DNA of 64,000 nt from Schizophyllum amplum (GCA_007026445.1 VDMD01000084.1:1-64000); one strand, 5' to 3'; numbered from the stretch's first letter, positions 22,318 through 32,523 are shown. Notes: generated by a model not told the origin, from the letters alone. Numbers and translations: made by a program.

Positions 22318-23058
22318 TGTGATCACGGGGGCGGTGCGTGAGCGCCTGTGGAGAACTTGCGCATCGGCCGCTCGGTCTACGTCCCCCCTCCGTCCTTTCC
22401 ATCCCCGTGATGTCCCATCCTCAACCTCGTCAAGGCGCGAACGAGCTGCAGGCGCAGTAAGTCGTATCCTTTATCGCCTCCGCACCGCAATCACTGAGCA
22501 ACGTACCGCAGCTCCCCTCCGTCGTCGTATCACACGGCGCCTAGCGCGCCTGATCTCCCCCACACCGACGAGACGACTCCGCTCATCTCCTCAACTCGCC
22601 ACACATCCAACGGCTGCAGCATACTCACATCCTCGTGCTTATTGCGATCGGGTTCCTTGTCGGGACTCTGCAGCCCTCGGCGCCTATCGACCGCGAGGTG
22701 TACTGGGAGGTCCCCCTCGTCGCTGACGCCGGCTGTCTGGGCTACGGGACGCATGCGTACACGGCGCATCTGCACATCGAGCCGACGGGGCAGCTGCACA
22801 TCGAGCCCTCGGCGCCGGGGGAGACGTGGCACAAGATCTGTGTCGAGGAGGCGCCGGAGGTGGGGATTACGGGGCGGATTGTGGAGAGGCCGGCGTGGTG
22901 CGATAGGGATGGGGTGCGTGGTTTGGACTGATCGCGCGGTGCGATGAGCAGGGAGGGAGACTGACGCTGCTCAGAACGGCACGGTCTTCGACCATTGGAT
23001 CGTCGACTAGTACGACGAGCCCGAGTGCATCAGCAGTTGAGCCGCGTTCACGGATAAG
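22318..23058 (+). pseudogene. Broken copy of the uncharacterised membrane-protein family (copy A)
   Basis: Homologous to the genes at 42.4-41.1 kb and 50.2-51.9 kb. Exons 22410-22456, 22512-22913 and 22975-23058 are recognisable, including the shared YWEVPLV, CLGYGT and RPAWCDRD motifs. It is disabled: an indel between 22600 and 22640 shifts the frame across the membrane segment; the third exon has an extra TAG after HWIVD; and the conserved Trp codon near 23039 has become TGA. The last three exons of the family are missing. The upstream block (22318-22409) matches that of the 42.4 kb copy, showing that promoter and gene were duplicated together. Confidence 0.75.
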
Positions 23059-23521
23059 GTGCGTCGTCAGTTGTCCTTTGTCTGGCGACTCTTGCTTGTT
23101 GGCGCGCACAAGACGACCATATTCGCCGCAACAGCCATATCTCCAAACTCAATAAGCATGAAAGAATTCCTGACGTTGACAGCCGCTCACATATCGTTCA
23201 TCTCACGACCACAGAATTTCCGGTTGAACATCGGCTGCCGCAATGGTGCGCCTCCATCTTGGCCGCTGTCCGTGCCATCTGACCTTGCTCGTCTATTGAA
23301 AGAAGTGCGTTTCACTGGCAGCTACTGAAGACAAGGCACCCGTATCGCGATGACGGCTCGCCCGCGAAATCATGTGATGATGCCCATGCCGTCCTGCAGT
23401 AGACGCTCCCTGCGAGAAGGCCGGACTCGTAGACATATATAGAAGCCATATCTCGTGCCATCGTTCGAGCCCGACCCCTGCTTTCGCTGACCTTTATACT
23501 CAATTAAAGTTTTCTCGTGTT
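23059..23521. other. Intergenic, upstream of DUF6533 gene
   Basis: No gene supported. The start of the next gene is preceded by ATACTCAATTAAAG, a possible TATA-poor promoter. Confidence 0.35.
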
Positions 23522-25232
23522 ATGGAAGATCCTCCCGCAGAAGATCTTCTCATGTCTGTGTGAGTGTTGCTATGCTCTCCTCTCGCAAAATTCGGCTCAT
23601 GAAGCCTTATCACACGCAGGATCTACAGAAACATGAATTATGTGGTCAGCGTATGTTCGTCGTCGCCCAAGCTCCACCTCTGGTCGTGCGCTGGCTGACT
23701 TCACTACGCCCGTAGCCCTGGTTGTATATGATCATGCCATAACACTAGGTGAGTAGACGGTTCTGTTTTCGAAAGACAGAAATCTCATCCGCGCTGCGTC
23801 CTCCTTGTAGCGCCGGAGATCCAGCATATTTGGCTGCGACCAAAGACTCGCAACTCATATGTCTTCTTCGTCTTTCGCTATTTCGCGCTCTTTGGCTGCA
23901 TTGCTTTAGTAGCACTCAACTTCAGCGCCGTCGCTCCTGAGGTACGCCTCGTTCCTTGACCTTGCTATGGCATTCTTCGCTGATTACCTCTTGATCCCGA
24001 CGCAGACGTGAGTTCAAAATGTGCTTTCCTGTAACTGGCCGGTTCACACTGCCTACGCGCTCCAGATGCAAGACCGTCGACAGCTTGCGGGACGCATATA
24101 CATTGATTGTTGACCTCGTGGCCAGCAGTGCGTGCCTCTCCCTCATCTCCCTCTCACAAGTCCACCTGATCAATAACCTAGTCCTCATGATGTTGCGAGT
24201 ATACGCCATCTTCGGGCACAGTCGACGGGTTCTCGGTGCTCTCAGCTTGTGCTTGGTTGCTGCTGTCTGTCTCGCCGCGGTGAGTGTTTCTGCCCAGAGC
24301 TCTGCCCTATGGCGTGCTGACAATTTATGTCTAACAGTGGGCGCTAGGCCCGGGCCAGGAAGTAGACCCCAGAACGGTCTTCACTACGTGCCTATCGTAT
24401 ACACCAAAGACTGCGTATGTGGTGAGGTTCTAGTGTTTCATGAGTACTGACTTTTTACCCGTTCCCAGCGCACGCCGTGCGTTTTGTCGTTTCGTCGCAA
24501 AATTTGACTGTCGCGCTAACGATGTGCGAAGGACTCTCCGCGGCGTTCATCGCGCTCCTTGCCTATGACCTCGTTGTCTTCGTCCTGACACTGTACAAGA
24601 CCGCGCGATCAGTACGCCAGCCGCACACACCACTGCTGCGCGTGCTATTGCGAGATGGTGAGTCCCTGATGGCAAACCTGTACAGGCGACTGACGTGTGG
24701 GCCCGGGCTAGGCGCGATGTACTTTGGGTACATAAACCCCTACATGGGCCATTTGGTGGACCTGATGTCTTGCGCAGGGTCATGTTGCTATCCAACATCG
24801 CGAACTTGATCCCGTACTATGTAAGTACCGTGACCTCGCTACTCTTCATCGTGTTTATTGATGGGCGCCACATTCTAGGCTCCAGGGGTGTGTCTCCCTA
24901 TATCTCCATTTCGTGCGCTGGCGCTGGGTATTCACTATCCTCAACAGCCGTATCTAGGCGGCTCGCTGGCCACAACTACCAGCAGGCGAGTGAATCTCAC
25001 CGGAAATTATGTTTATATCAGCTGACACCGCGCCGCGTATCTCAGCCTCTCTGTGTGTCTGGTCTCGCGTTTGATGCTCAATTTACACGAGGAAGCCAAT
25101 GCTCGCCTTCAGGTGACGGCTGCCACTCGGTTGTCAACCTTCGTAGTGGCACGGGGCCCCGCGGGTACATATGATTCGCGAGAAACGGACGGTTCAGATG
25201 AGGGGGATTTGCAGCGCACCGGAGATGGTTGA
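23522..25232 (+). CDS. DUF6533 multi-pass membrane protein
   Basis: At least nine short exons carry the family's blocks in order: a short N-terminus from ATG 23522; a helix ending YDHAITL; APEIQHIWLRPKTRNS (23812-23860) and a helix FFVFRYFALFGC; MMLRVYAIFGHSRRVLGAL (24188-24245); a loop with Cys; LLAYDLVVFVLTLYKT (24558-24600) ending LLRDG; LLSNIANLIPYY (24785-24820); and PYLGGSLATTT joined across an intron (about 25000-25059) to SRLMLNLHEEANARLQ, followed by a polar cytoplasmic tail ending at the TGA 25230-25232. DUF6533 proteins are fungal seven-helix-like proteins of unknown function. The junction of the second and third exons is off by one in my reading, so that border is unsettled. Confidence 0.75.
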
Positions 25233-25334
25233 CAAAGGGTCGACCGCAGTCGGCCTGCTGCTCGAGAGTCGTTGTATCTGCTTAGATTTGGGTGATCTGA
25301 AGTAGCTGACACTGACGACGAGAGGTGAGAACAC

Positions 25335-25890
25335 TAGCGCTTAGATGTAGGTGCCAAATGGTGTGCAGAAGAGGGTCCAGAGAAGGACGCGGCCGTCGCT
25401 TTCCTGAAGGGCATCTTCCCGGCGGCACGCTTCGCCCATTCGGACTACATCATCCGAGGAGGTGTATACTTCAAGTGAAAATACTTGCTCTCTGTATACG
25501 AGTACAATACATGCAGTGTGGACTGACGGTGAAACCGACGGTCCTCTTCGCGCTACGTTTAAATGACCACAATAACCCTTCCAAGACGTACAGAGAGATC
25601 ATCACGCCTCCCACGAAACCGCTCGCTTCGGCCGTGCCACAAAATGTATGTTCTTGAAACGCGCTAAAAGACGCTCGGACACTGGCGGAGCATGCAGGCG
25701 CTGCAGTTTCTCTCCCAAAGCCGGCTCCGCGTCGAGCAACGCCTCGAGCCCCTCCTCGACATCGGTCGGGTAATGACTGGATATCCTGATTTCCTCCAGG
25801 ACGGGGCTGCGAAAGAAGCGCATGACGTGCCCACGTCCTTTCGGCAGCGTGCCAACCTCCAGGATGCGTAAGCAGGGAATACTGTTTTAG
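25335..25890. repeat. Segmental duplicate of 61.74-62.35 kb
   Basis: This stretch matches the 3' end of the F-box gene at 60.1-61.9 kb and its downstream flank. It includes the last 40 codons (AVAFLKGIFPAARF... with FAHS here), the stop, the spacer, and the reversed gene fragment that follows. Identity is high but uneven, with small indels. The similarity stops at about 25,890, where the minisatellite island begins. Confidence 0.8.
25602..25890 (-). pseudogene. C-terminal fragment of a leucine-rich-type protein
   Basis: On the minus strand a frame reads IPCLRILEVGTLPKGRGHVM and then FFRSPVLEEIRISSHYPTD..., with an acidic helix and an ending FVARPKRAVSWEA. It looks like the last exon of an F-box/leucine-rich protein, but its upstream part is lost where the tandem repeats start. 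The duplicate at 62.1-62.5 kb has a 5-base deletion in the same place and extends further upstream. Confidence 0.5.
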
Positions 25891-26029
25891 TTCAGTCAAT
25901 CATCTATCTCTCGTTCGACTTCAATATGTTTGACTCGGCTATCGCGAATGTGGTTAGATCCGCCGCCGTCGAGAGCCGCGCGCTGGACTGCTCTTGCAGA
26001 TTGAGCATAACGCGCATGGGGCAGCCCGG

Positions 26030-26175
26030 AGCCGACAGCGCGTGAGGTGGCCGACGGCGCATGAGGCGGCCGACGGTGCATGGGGCGGCCGACGGCGCGT
26101 GAGGTGGCCGACGGCGCGTGAGGTAGACGACGGCACATGAGGCGGCCGACGGCGCATGAGGTAGACGACGGCGCA
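26030..26175. repeat. Minisatellite, 19-bp unit
   Basis: About seven copies of a GGCCGACGGCGCGTGAGGT-like unit with point changes (CATGAGGCGG and CATGGGGCGG variants). Confidence 0.8.
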
Positions 26176-26990
26176 TGGGGCCTGAGGAGAGCGCGCCGCA
26201 GCGCCGACAGGCAGCCCTGAGGAGAGCGCGCCGCAGTGCGGACCAGCGACGACAAGGAGAGATTGCCACCGCACCAGCGACGACGACGAGGACAGCACGA
26301 CAGCGAGGAGAGCTCGCTACAGCAGCTCCGACGACGCGGAGACTCGCCACTCACAGCGACTCAAAGGGGAGAGTTCGCTACAGCAGCACGACGGAGAGCT
26401 CGCTACAGCAGCGCCGACGGAGGAGAGCTCGTCACTCACAGCGACTCGAAGGGGAGAGCTCGCCACAGCGATGACGGGGAGAGCTCGCCATCGCAGCCAC
26501 GACGGCGATGAGGCGAGTCCGCAGCAGCACTGCGATGGCGATGAGACTTGCCACCGTAGCACAGACAGCGAGGAGAGCTCGCCGAGGCACGGTGGGGAGG
26601 AGGAGAGCTGCAGCAGCGACGACAGAGGAGACTCGCCACAACAACTCGACGAGGAGGGAGAGCTCGCTGCAGCAGCGACGATGGCGTGGAGAGCTCGCCA
26701 CAGCACGACGGGGAGCTCGCCACGGCAGCACAGCGACGAGGAGGAGAGGCACTGCAGCATGATGGCGACGCGGAGACTCGCGCGCCGCAGCGCCGACAGG
26801 CGGCCCTGACGAGAGCGCGCCGCAGTGCGGCACGACGAGGAGGAGAGATCGCCACCGCACCAGCGACGACAAGGAGAGATCGCCACCGCACCAGCGACGA
26901 GGAGGAGAGATCGCCACAGCGGCGACGAGGCGCGACCCAAGGCACGACAATGAAGACGACGAGTGAGTGCCGAGCCGGGTGGAGAGGTCG
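26176..26990. repeat. Degenerate minisatellite built on GAGAGCTCGCCACAGC
   Basis: Dozens of imperfect units of about 21-30 bases with the core GGAGAGCTCGCCACAG and GACGACGAGGAG linkers; two larger segments (near 26175-26280 and 26775-26900) share GCGCCGCAGCGCCGACAGGC, so a higher-order unit of about 600 bases may exist. All open frames here are products of the repeat and have no codon-level sign of a gene. Confidence 0.8.
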
Positions 26991-26999
26991 AGCCGGGTG

Positions 27000-29440
27000 G
27001 AGAGGTTGAGCTGTGGTCAGCGCCGATGATGAGCTGGTAGGGTGGTCAGCGCCGATGATGAGGTGCGGAGCCGCCTTCGCCCTCGATGCGGCGTCGCCTT
27101 CGCCCTTCGATGCGTCACCATCGTCTCCTGCGGCGTGGCCTTCGTCCTTCGCTGCGGCGTCGCCTTCGCTGCGGCGTCGCCTTCGCTGCGGCGTCGCCAT
27201 CGCCCTCTAGCCGCCCTCGCCCTCTAGCCGCCCTCGCCTCCTGCGCCGTCCTCGCCATCGCCCTTCGCTGTGGCGTAGCCGTTCGTCTCCTGAGCCTTCG
27301 CCCTTTGGTGCGGCGTCCGGCCTTCGCTGCGGCGTGGCCTTCGTCCTTCGCCTTCGCCTCGAGTCCTTCGATGCGGCGTCGCCTTCGCTGCGTCGTTCGC
27401 CTTCGCCTTCGCTGCGGCGTGGCCTTCGCCCTCGCTGCGGCGTCGCCTCCTGCGCCTTCGCCCCTCGTCGCCATCGCCCTTCGCTGCGGCGTAGCCATCG
27501 TCCCCGCTGCGGCGTGGCCGTTCGTCCTCGTTGGTCGATGCGGCGTCTCCTGCGCCTTCGCCCTTCGCTGCGGCGTTCGCCGCTAGTCCTCGCTGTGGTG
27601 TAGCCTTCGCCCTTCGCCTCGCTGTGGTGTCGCCCTTCGTCCTCCCTGTGGCGTTGCCTTCGTCCTTTGGTGCGGCCTCGTCGTTCGCCTCCTCACGCTG
27701 TCACCGTCGTCCTTCGCTGCGGCGTGGCCTCCGCACTTCGCTGCGGAGTCGCCTTCGCCCTTCGCTGCGAAGTCGCCCGTACGCCTTCGCTGCAGCGTCG
27801 CCTTCGTCCTTCGCCGCTACTAGTCCTTCGCCTGGTCGCCGTGTGTAGTCATCGCCCTTCGCTGTCACCGTCGCCTCCTCGCCTTCGCCTCGTCGTTCGT
27901 CCCCGTCGCCTCCTCACGCCGTCGCCGTCGCCGTCGTTCGCCTTCGCCTCGAGTCGTTCGCCTTCGCCCTCTAGCCGTTCGTCGCCTCCTCCTCTTCCTC
28001 GCCGTCCTCTCCAGCCTCGCCTCCCGTCTTCCCCTTGCTCGCCGTCGTCGCCTTCGCCTTCGCCCGTCGCTGTGGTGTAGCCATCGTCCTTCGATGCGGC
28101 GTCTCCTTCGCCCTTCGCTGTGGTGTAGCCATCGCCGCTAGTCCTTCGATGCGGCGTTCGCCGCTAGTCCTCGATGCGGCGTCGCCCTCGCCTCGTCGTC
28201 GCCTTCGCCCTTCGCTGCGGTGTCGCCCTTCGTCTTTCGCTGCGGCGTTGCCTTCGTCCTTCGATGTGGTGTCGCCGTCGTCCTTTGGTGCGGCGTCGCC
28301 TTCGCCCTTCGCCCTTCGCCTTCGTCCTTCGCTGCGGCGTCCTTCGCTGCGGCGTGGCCTTCGCCTTCGCCTCGCCGCTAGCCTTTGTCGCCGTCGCCTC
28401 CTCCTCGTCGTCCGGCCTTCGTCCTCGCCGTCACCGTCGTCTCCCTCTTCCACGCCGCCTCCTGCGCCGTCGCCTTCGTCTTCGCTGCGGCGTCGCCTCC
28501 TCTTCTACGCCGTCTCCTTCGCCTTCGCCCTCTAGCCGCTGTCGCCTCCTGACGCCATCGCCTCACGCCCCTCGTCCTCGATGTGGCGTCGCCGCTAGTC
28601 TTTCGATATGTTGTAGCCATCGTCCTTCGCTGCGCCGTCGCCTCCTCTTCCACGCCGTCCTCGCCGTCATCGTCGTCTCCTCCTCTTCCACGCCGTCCTC
28701 GCTGTCACGGTCGTCTCCTAGCCTTCGCCCTCTAGCCGTTCGTCTCCTGCGCCTTCGCCCTTCGCCGCTAGCCCTTCGCCTCGTCGCCTCCTCTTCCACG
28801 CCTTCGCCCCTCTACTAGCCTTCGTCCTCGCTGCGGCGTCGCCATCGCCCTTCGCTGTGGTGTTGCCATCGTCCTTCGCTGCGGCGTTGCCGTCGTCGTT
28901 CGATGCGGAGTCCCCTTCGCCCTCCCTGCGGCGTCGCCATCGCCCTTCGCCCGTGCCGTCGCCTTCGCCCTTTGGTGCGGCGTCGCCTTCGCCCTTCGCT
29001 GCGGCGTCGCCTCCTCGTCCTCGATGTGGTGTAGCCATCGTCCTTCGCCTCGAGTCCTTCGCCTCATCGTTCGCCTTCGTCCTCGCTGCGGCGTGGCCGC
29101 TAGTCCTCGATGTGGTGTAGCCTTCGTCCTCGCTGCGGCGTCGCCGCTAGTCCTCGATGCGGCGTCGCCTTCGCCCTTCGCTTCGGCGTTGCCTTCGTCC
29201 TTCGATGTGGTGTCGCTTTCGTCCTCGATGTGGCGTCGCCGTTCGCCCTCTGATGCGGTGTAGCCTTCGCTGTGGTGTTGCCTTCGTCCTCGCTGCGGCG
29301 TGGCCCTAGCCCTTCGCCATCGCCCTCTAGCCGTCGCCGTCGCCGTCGCCTTCGCCCTCGCTGCGGCGTTGCCTTCGCCCTTTGGTGCGGCGTTGCCTTC
29401 GTCCTTCGCTGTGGTGTACCCATCGCCCTTTGGTGCGGTT
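27000..29440. repeat. Long degenerate minisatellite built on CTTCGCTGCGGCGTCGCC
   Basis: About 2.4 kb of imperfect units, mostly 21-27 bases, combining CGCCTTCGCCCTTCG, CTGCGGCGT and CTAGTCCTCGATG. It is open in several frames at once on both strands, with the residues cycling through Arg, Pro, Ser and Leu, which is what a GC-rich repeat with no TA-containing words gives. Confidence 0.85.
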
Positions 29441-29600
29441 GAGAGGAGAGGAGGAGGGAGGGGGGGAGGCGAAAGGGGGTGCAAAAGGAGAGGAAGGGGA
29501 AGGGGGAGGAGAGGAGAGGGGGTGCAAAGAGAGGAGGGGGGTGTGCAAAAGGAGAGGGGGTGCGAGGGGGTAGATGGGGAAGGGTAGAGGGAAGAGAGGC
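29441..29600. repeat. Purine-rich tract
   Basis: Almost entirely G and A on the plus strand (GGAGAGGGGGTGCAAA units). Lies on the 3' side of the tRNA gene that follows. Confidence 0.65.
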
Positions 29601-29639
29601 GAAGGCGAAGAGCAAATGCGAACAAGAAAGACACATGCG

Positions 29640-29648
29640 AAAAAAAAA
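29640..29648 (-). terminator. RNA polymerase III terminator
   Basis: A run of nine T on the minus strand, 19 bases past the tRNA-Arg 3' end. Confidence 0.7.
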
Positions 29649-29667
29649 TGCACAATACCGAATTGAA

Positions 29668-29766
29668 TGACCACCGCAGGGGTCGAACCTGCAATCTCCT
29701 GATTACTTTTAATCCTTTGAATTGCATCTATCGTAGTCAGACGCGTTGCCATTACGCCAGGCGGCC
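29668..29766 (-). tRNA. tRNA-Arg(ACG), 27-base intron
   Basis: The minus strand folds as a full cloverleaf: acceptor GGCCGCC/GGTGGTC, D stem GCGT/ACGC, anticodon stem TCTGA/TCAGG with loop C-T-ACG-A-A, and T stem GCAGG/CCTGC with loop TTCGACC. T8, A14, G18-G19, A21, T33, T54-T55-C56 and A58 are all in place. A 27-base intron sits after position 37, the standard place. Discriminator base is A. After splicing it is 72 nt. The anticodon ACG reads CGU/CGC/CGA arginine codons once A34 is changed to inosine. Its sibling at 33.5 kb differs only in the intron and flanks. Confidence 0.93.
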
Positions 29767-29770
29767 ATTA

Positions 29771-29976
29771 TGCCATTACGCCAGGCGGCCATAGAGAGAT
29801 TGCCAATACTAGGATCTCATGGAAGGCTGACTGTGGCAGGCGGCCATGTGTTGCCATTACGCCAGGCGGCCATGGGGGGTGGGTGGTGGCAGGTAATACA
29901 AAACGTGAACAGTGGCAGGCGGCCATGCGTTGGCCTTACGCCAGGCGGCCATGCATTGCTGTTACGCCAGGCGGCG
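29771..29976 (-). repeat. Repeated copies of the tRNA-Arg 5' segment
   Basis: Directly upstream of the tRNA (minus strand), the first 17-22 bases of the gene, GGCCGCCTGGCGTAATGGCA, recur at 29771-29792, 29851-29873, 29931-29953 and 29958-29976, with shorter pieces at 29835-29848 and 29915-29927. Each full copy contains an A box (TGGCGTAATGG), the internal promoter element bound by TFIIIC. None has the rest of the tRNA, so they are not genes. Confidence 0.8.
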
Positions 29977-29984
29977 TCGTGGGG

Positions 29985-30203
29985 GCATCCACACCCGAAC
30001 GCCCAACACCCGACGACCTACGTCTAGGGCATCCACACCCGACGACCCACGCCAAGGACATCCCCATCCAACGCCAAGAGCATCCCCGCCGACCCTACCT
30101 CGACCTACGCTGACTCGCCCAACACCCAACACCCGCCGACTCGCCCAACACCCGCCGACTCGCCCAACACCCGCCGACTCGCCCAACACCCGCCGACCCT
30201 ACC
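29985..30203. repeat. Minisatellite, 20-bp unit CGACTCGCCCAACACCCGC
   Basis: Four near-perfect units of TCGCCCAACACCCGCCGACT at 30114-30200, preceded by related CATCCACACCCGACGAC words from 29987. Confidence 0.8.
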
Positions 30204-30244
30204 TCGACTTGTACATCCCTATCCTCCCCTGCACACGCACGCAC

Positions 30245-30332
30245 GCTCATAATCCACCAAGCGCATATAAATCCGCCAAGCGCATATAAATCCTACCCAG
30301 TGCATATAAATCCGCCAAGCGCATATAAACCC
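30245..30332. repeat. 19-bp repeat carrying TATAAA boxes
   Basis: Four to five copies of CGCATATAAATCCGCCAAG in a row. Each carries CATATAAA, so the plus strand shows an array of TATA-box sequences at about 19-base spacing. No start codon with coding sequence follows closely, so promoter function is doubtful. Confidence 0.75.
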
Positions 30333-30344
30333 AAGTCAACCAAA

Positions 30345-30672
30345 ACACCACGACCATTACCATCCATCCAGAAGAAGGAAAAGGAAAGACACCGGGATAA
30401 CCATTACCATTACCATCCAGAAGAAGAAGGAAAAACACCGGGAAGATAGATATATAACGAGCGTGTGTGTGTGTAGCGAGTGGGTGGAGAGTACTGGATC
30501 GTGGGGAGTACTGGATCGTGGGGAGTACTGGATCGTGGGGAGTGGGGAGGAGGGGGAGCGGGGAGGTAGGAGGGAGGGGGGCGATGTGCGCAGTAAGGAC
30601 TACATCGTGCACCGTAAGGACTACATCGTGCACCGTAAGGACTACGTCATGCACCGTAAGGGTACACGTAGG
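30345..30672. repeat. Cluster of three small repeats next to the Kre9-like stop
   Basis: A direct repeat of about 40 bases (CCATTACCATCCAGAAGAAG...ACACCGGG) at 30355-30441; three copies of an 18-base unit GTACTGGATCGTGGGGA at 30491-30543; and three to four copies of a 21-base unit GTAAGGACTACATCGTGCACC at 30591-30663. The last array lies within 20 bases of the stop codon of the gene on the other strand, so it forms part of that gene's 3' untranslated region. Confidence 0.75.
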
Positions 30673-30677
30673 CCGCT

Positions 30678-32523
30678 TCAAACCAACACACCCATAACAC
30701 CCATCAGGCCCGCCGTTAGGACACCTATCACGCCCGTCATCACCACACCCACGACACTCCCGTACAGAGTCGCCGCCCCGTTCCCCTCACTACTGCTGCC
30801 ACCATCCCCACCCGATCCCGACGAAGAGGACACGGTCGCGGAGGCGGCGGCGGCGGTGTCTGAGGGGAGGGGGTGGTGGTTAGTAAGGGGTTGTAGGTGT
30901 AAGGGGGTGGTTAGTAAGGGGTTGTAGGGGAGGCGAAAGGGAGGAGGGGGGGGAGGGCATGAAGCGGGGGAGAAAAGGGCAGGGGGAGGAGGGAGAGAGG
31001 GAGGAGGGAGGAGGGAGGAGGGAGGAGGGGAGGGAGGAGGGAGGAGGGAGGAGGGAGGGGGGAGGGGGAGGAGGGAGGAGGGAGGAGGGAGGAGGGAGGA
31101 GGGAGGAGGGAGGAGGGAGGAGGGAGGAGGGAGGAGGGAGGAGGGAGGAGGGAGGGGAGGGACGAAGTCAAAAGGGGGGCAGGGACAACGTCCGAAGGGG
31201 GAGGAGGACGAAGCCGAAAGCGAGAGCGGTGACATTGAACCCGAAAGCGCGGAGGACGATGAAACCGAAAGGCGACGAGGACGATGGAGTCAAAAAGGGA
31301 GGACGATGGAGTCAAAAGGGGGAAGCGAGGCAGGAGGGACGACGAAGTCGTAAGGGGGGGACGAAACCGAAAGGTGGGGAGGGGGGAGACGGTCGTGAGA
31401 CCGTCAGTCGGGGGAAAAGAGGGCAGGGGGAGGAGGGATGAAACGAGGAGACGAAGTCGAAAAGCGACGTCTTAGAGGAGAAGCCCAATAGCAACCACAA
31501 AGTCGAAAGTGAAGGCCTGACTCGAGCAACAGACTCTGTACTCACCCGTCGCCTGCCCCGTCGGCGTCGCACTCGCGTCCGGGTACGTCGCGCCGAGCGC
31601 CTTGATCTCAAACTCCTCCGACTCGGCGTACACGTGGGTCGAGTTGAGCGTGTCGGTGAGGAGGACCTGGAGTAGGGTGAGTGTGAGTGAGAGTAGAGGG
31701 AGAGAGTGTGTGAGTAGGAGTAATCGAGATAGAGCAGGTTGGCGTTTGGCAGGATCACACCCTCATGGCGGTCGGCAGGACCACACTCTCATGGCGGTCG
31801 GCAGGACCACACCGGGTTACGGTCGGCAGGACCACACCCTCATGGCGGTCGGCAGGACCACACCGGGTTACGGTCGGCAGGACCACCCCGGGTTACGGTC
31901 CGCGTAGGGGAAAATCACCACCCTTACCTTGTAGCCCTTGCCCGCCGGCTGGGCGGCCTGCTGCTGGGTGATCATCTTCGAGCAGTCGTAGTTCTCCTGG
32001 ACGGCGATGATGCCAATGGGCCCGGAGAGGATGTTGACGTCCGTGTTGGAGAGGCTGAGCGAGCGTTAGCGAGATCAAGGGCGAGGGGGAGCGAGGTGGT
32101 GGAGGAGTGGAGGGCGAGGGGACGACATGAAAGGCGACGCGGATGACGTGGAAAGGCGACGCGGATGACATGGAAAGGGGACGCGGGCGACATGGAAAGG
32201 CGACGCGGGCGACATGGAACGGCAACGGGGGTGAAGTGACGCGAAGAGCGGAGGACGTGACATGGGAGGCAGAGGACACGCACTAGACGCTAAAGTTGGA
32301 GTATGGCGAGTCCTCGCAGGTCCAGATGATGTTGTTCGTCGACTGGGCGACTGGGGGACGTGGTCAGCGGCAGGCCACGAGGATTGGGAGGGCACGCACC
32401 CCACCACAGGTCATCACCACCGGGCACGATCACCCGGAAGTCTGAGTCGTCTGCGCGGGCGACGCCGGCGAGGAGCGCGGCGAGGGGAAGAGCGAGGGTG
32501 AGAGTCTTGACGGAGGTGAACAT
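30678..32523 (-). CDS. Kre9/Knh1-like, Ser-rich GPI-anchored wall protein
   Basis: Five exons, 32523-32400, 32350-32284, 32054-31928, 31666-31546 and 30859-30678, join in phase to give 206 residues. The start has a signal peptide (MFTSVKTLTLALPLAALLAG, cut probably after VARA). A Kre9/Knh1 N-terminal-type domain follows: VPGGDDLWW, then STNNIIWTCEDSPYSNFSV, NILSGPIGIIAVQENYDCSK, and STHVYAESEEFEIKALG. A Ser/Gly-rich stretch leads to a hydrophobic C-terminus (LYGSVVGVVMTGVIGVLTAG), expected to be replaced by a GPI anchor. Such proteins are secreted and sit on the membrane or in the wall; Kre9 in yeast affects beta-1,6-glucan. Introns 2, 3 and 4 are 229, 261 and 686 bases, much longer than the 50-base norm here, and each is filled by a different tandem repeat. 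Confidence 0.85.
30860..31545 (-). repeat. Intron 4 of the Kre9-like gene, polypyrimidine array
   Basis: The 686-base intron contains about 20 copies of a 7-base GGAGGGA unit (plus strand, about 30985-31160) followed by GACGAAACCGAAAG-type units to about 31400. On the transcribed RNA this is a long CU-rich tract. The plus strand has four or more close runs of three G, so G-quadruplex or triplex structures are possible. Confidence 0.85.
31667..31927 (-). repeat. Intron 3 of the Kre9-like gene, 20-24 bp repeat
   Basis: Six copies of a unit built on GTCGGCAGGACCACAC, alternating two spacers (CCTCATGGCG and CGGGTTACG), fill 31745-31900. The rest of the intron is a GAGTGTGAGTGAG tract. Confidence 0.85.
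32055..32283 (-). repeat. Intron 2 of the Kre9-like gene, 22-bp repeat
   Basis: Five copies of a GACATGGAAAGGCGACGCGG unit at 32123-32225, with small changes; the flanks of the intron are not repeated. Confidence 0.85.

Noticed and set aside
24019..24450. A single 143-codon frame as a separate gene
   Set aside because: It is one exon of the DUF6533 gene read through its introns; the helices on either side belong to the same protein.
27000..29727. Overlapping Arg/Pro/Ser-rich frames of up to 319 codons
   Set aside because: Same reason: a GC-rich tandem repeat open in several frames, with no start context, splice pattern or ordered segment.
29771..29976. Additional tRNA genes
   Set aside because: Only the first ~20 bases of the tRNA are repeated; anticodon and T arms are missing.
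30104..30200. Regular 20-bp repeats resembling a CRISPR array
   Set aside because: The units are head-to-tail without unique spacers, the genome is eukaryotic, and no cas-like gene is present.
30911..31441. Pro/Leu/Ser-rich and Gly/Glu/Arg-rich frames at 30911-31441
   Set aside because: They lie in intron 4 of the Kre9-like gene and reflect its 7-bp repeat. Only the last 182 bases, up to 30859, are real coding sequence.
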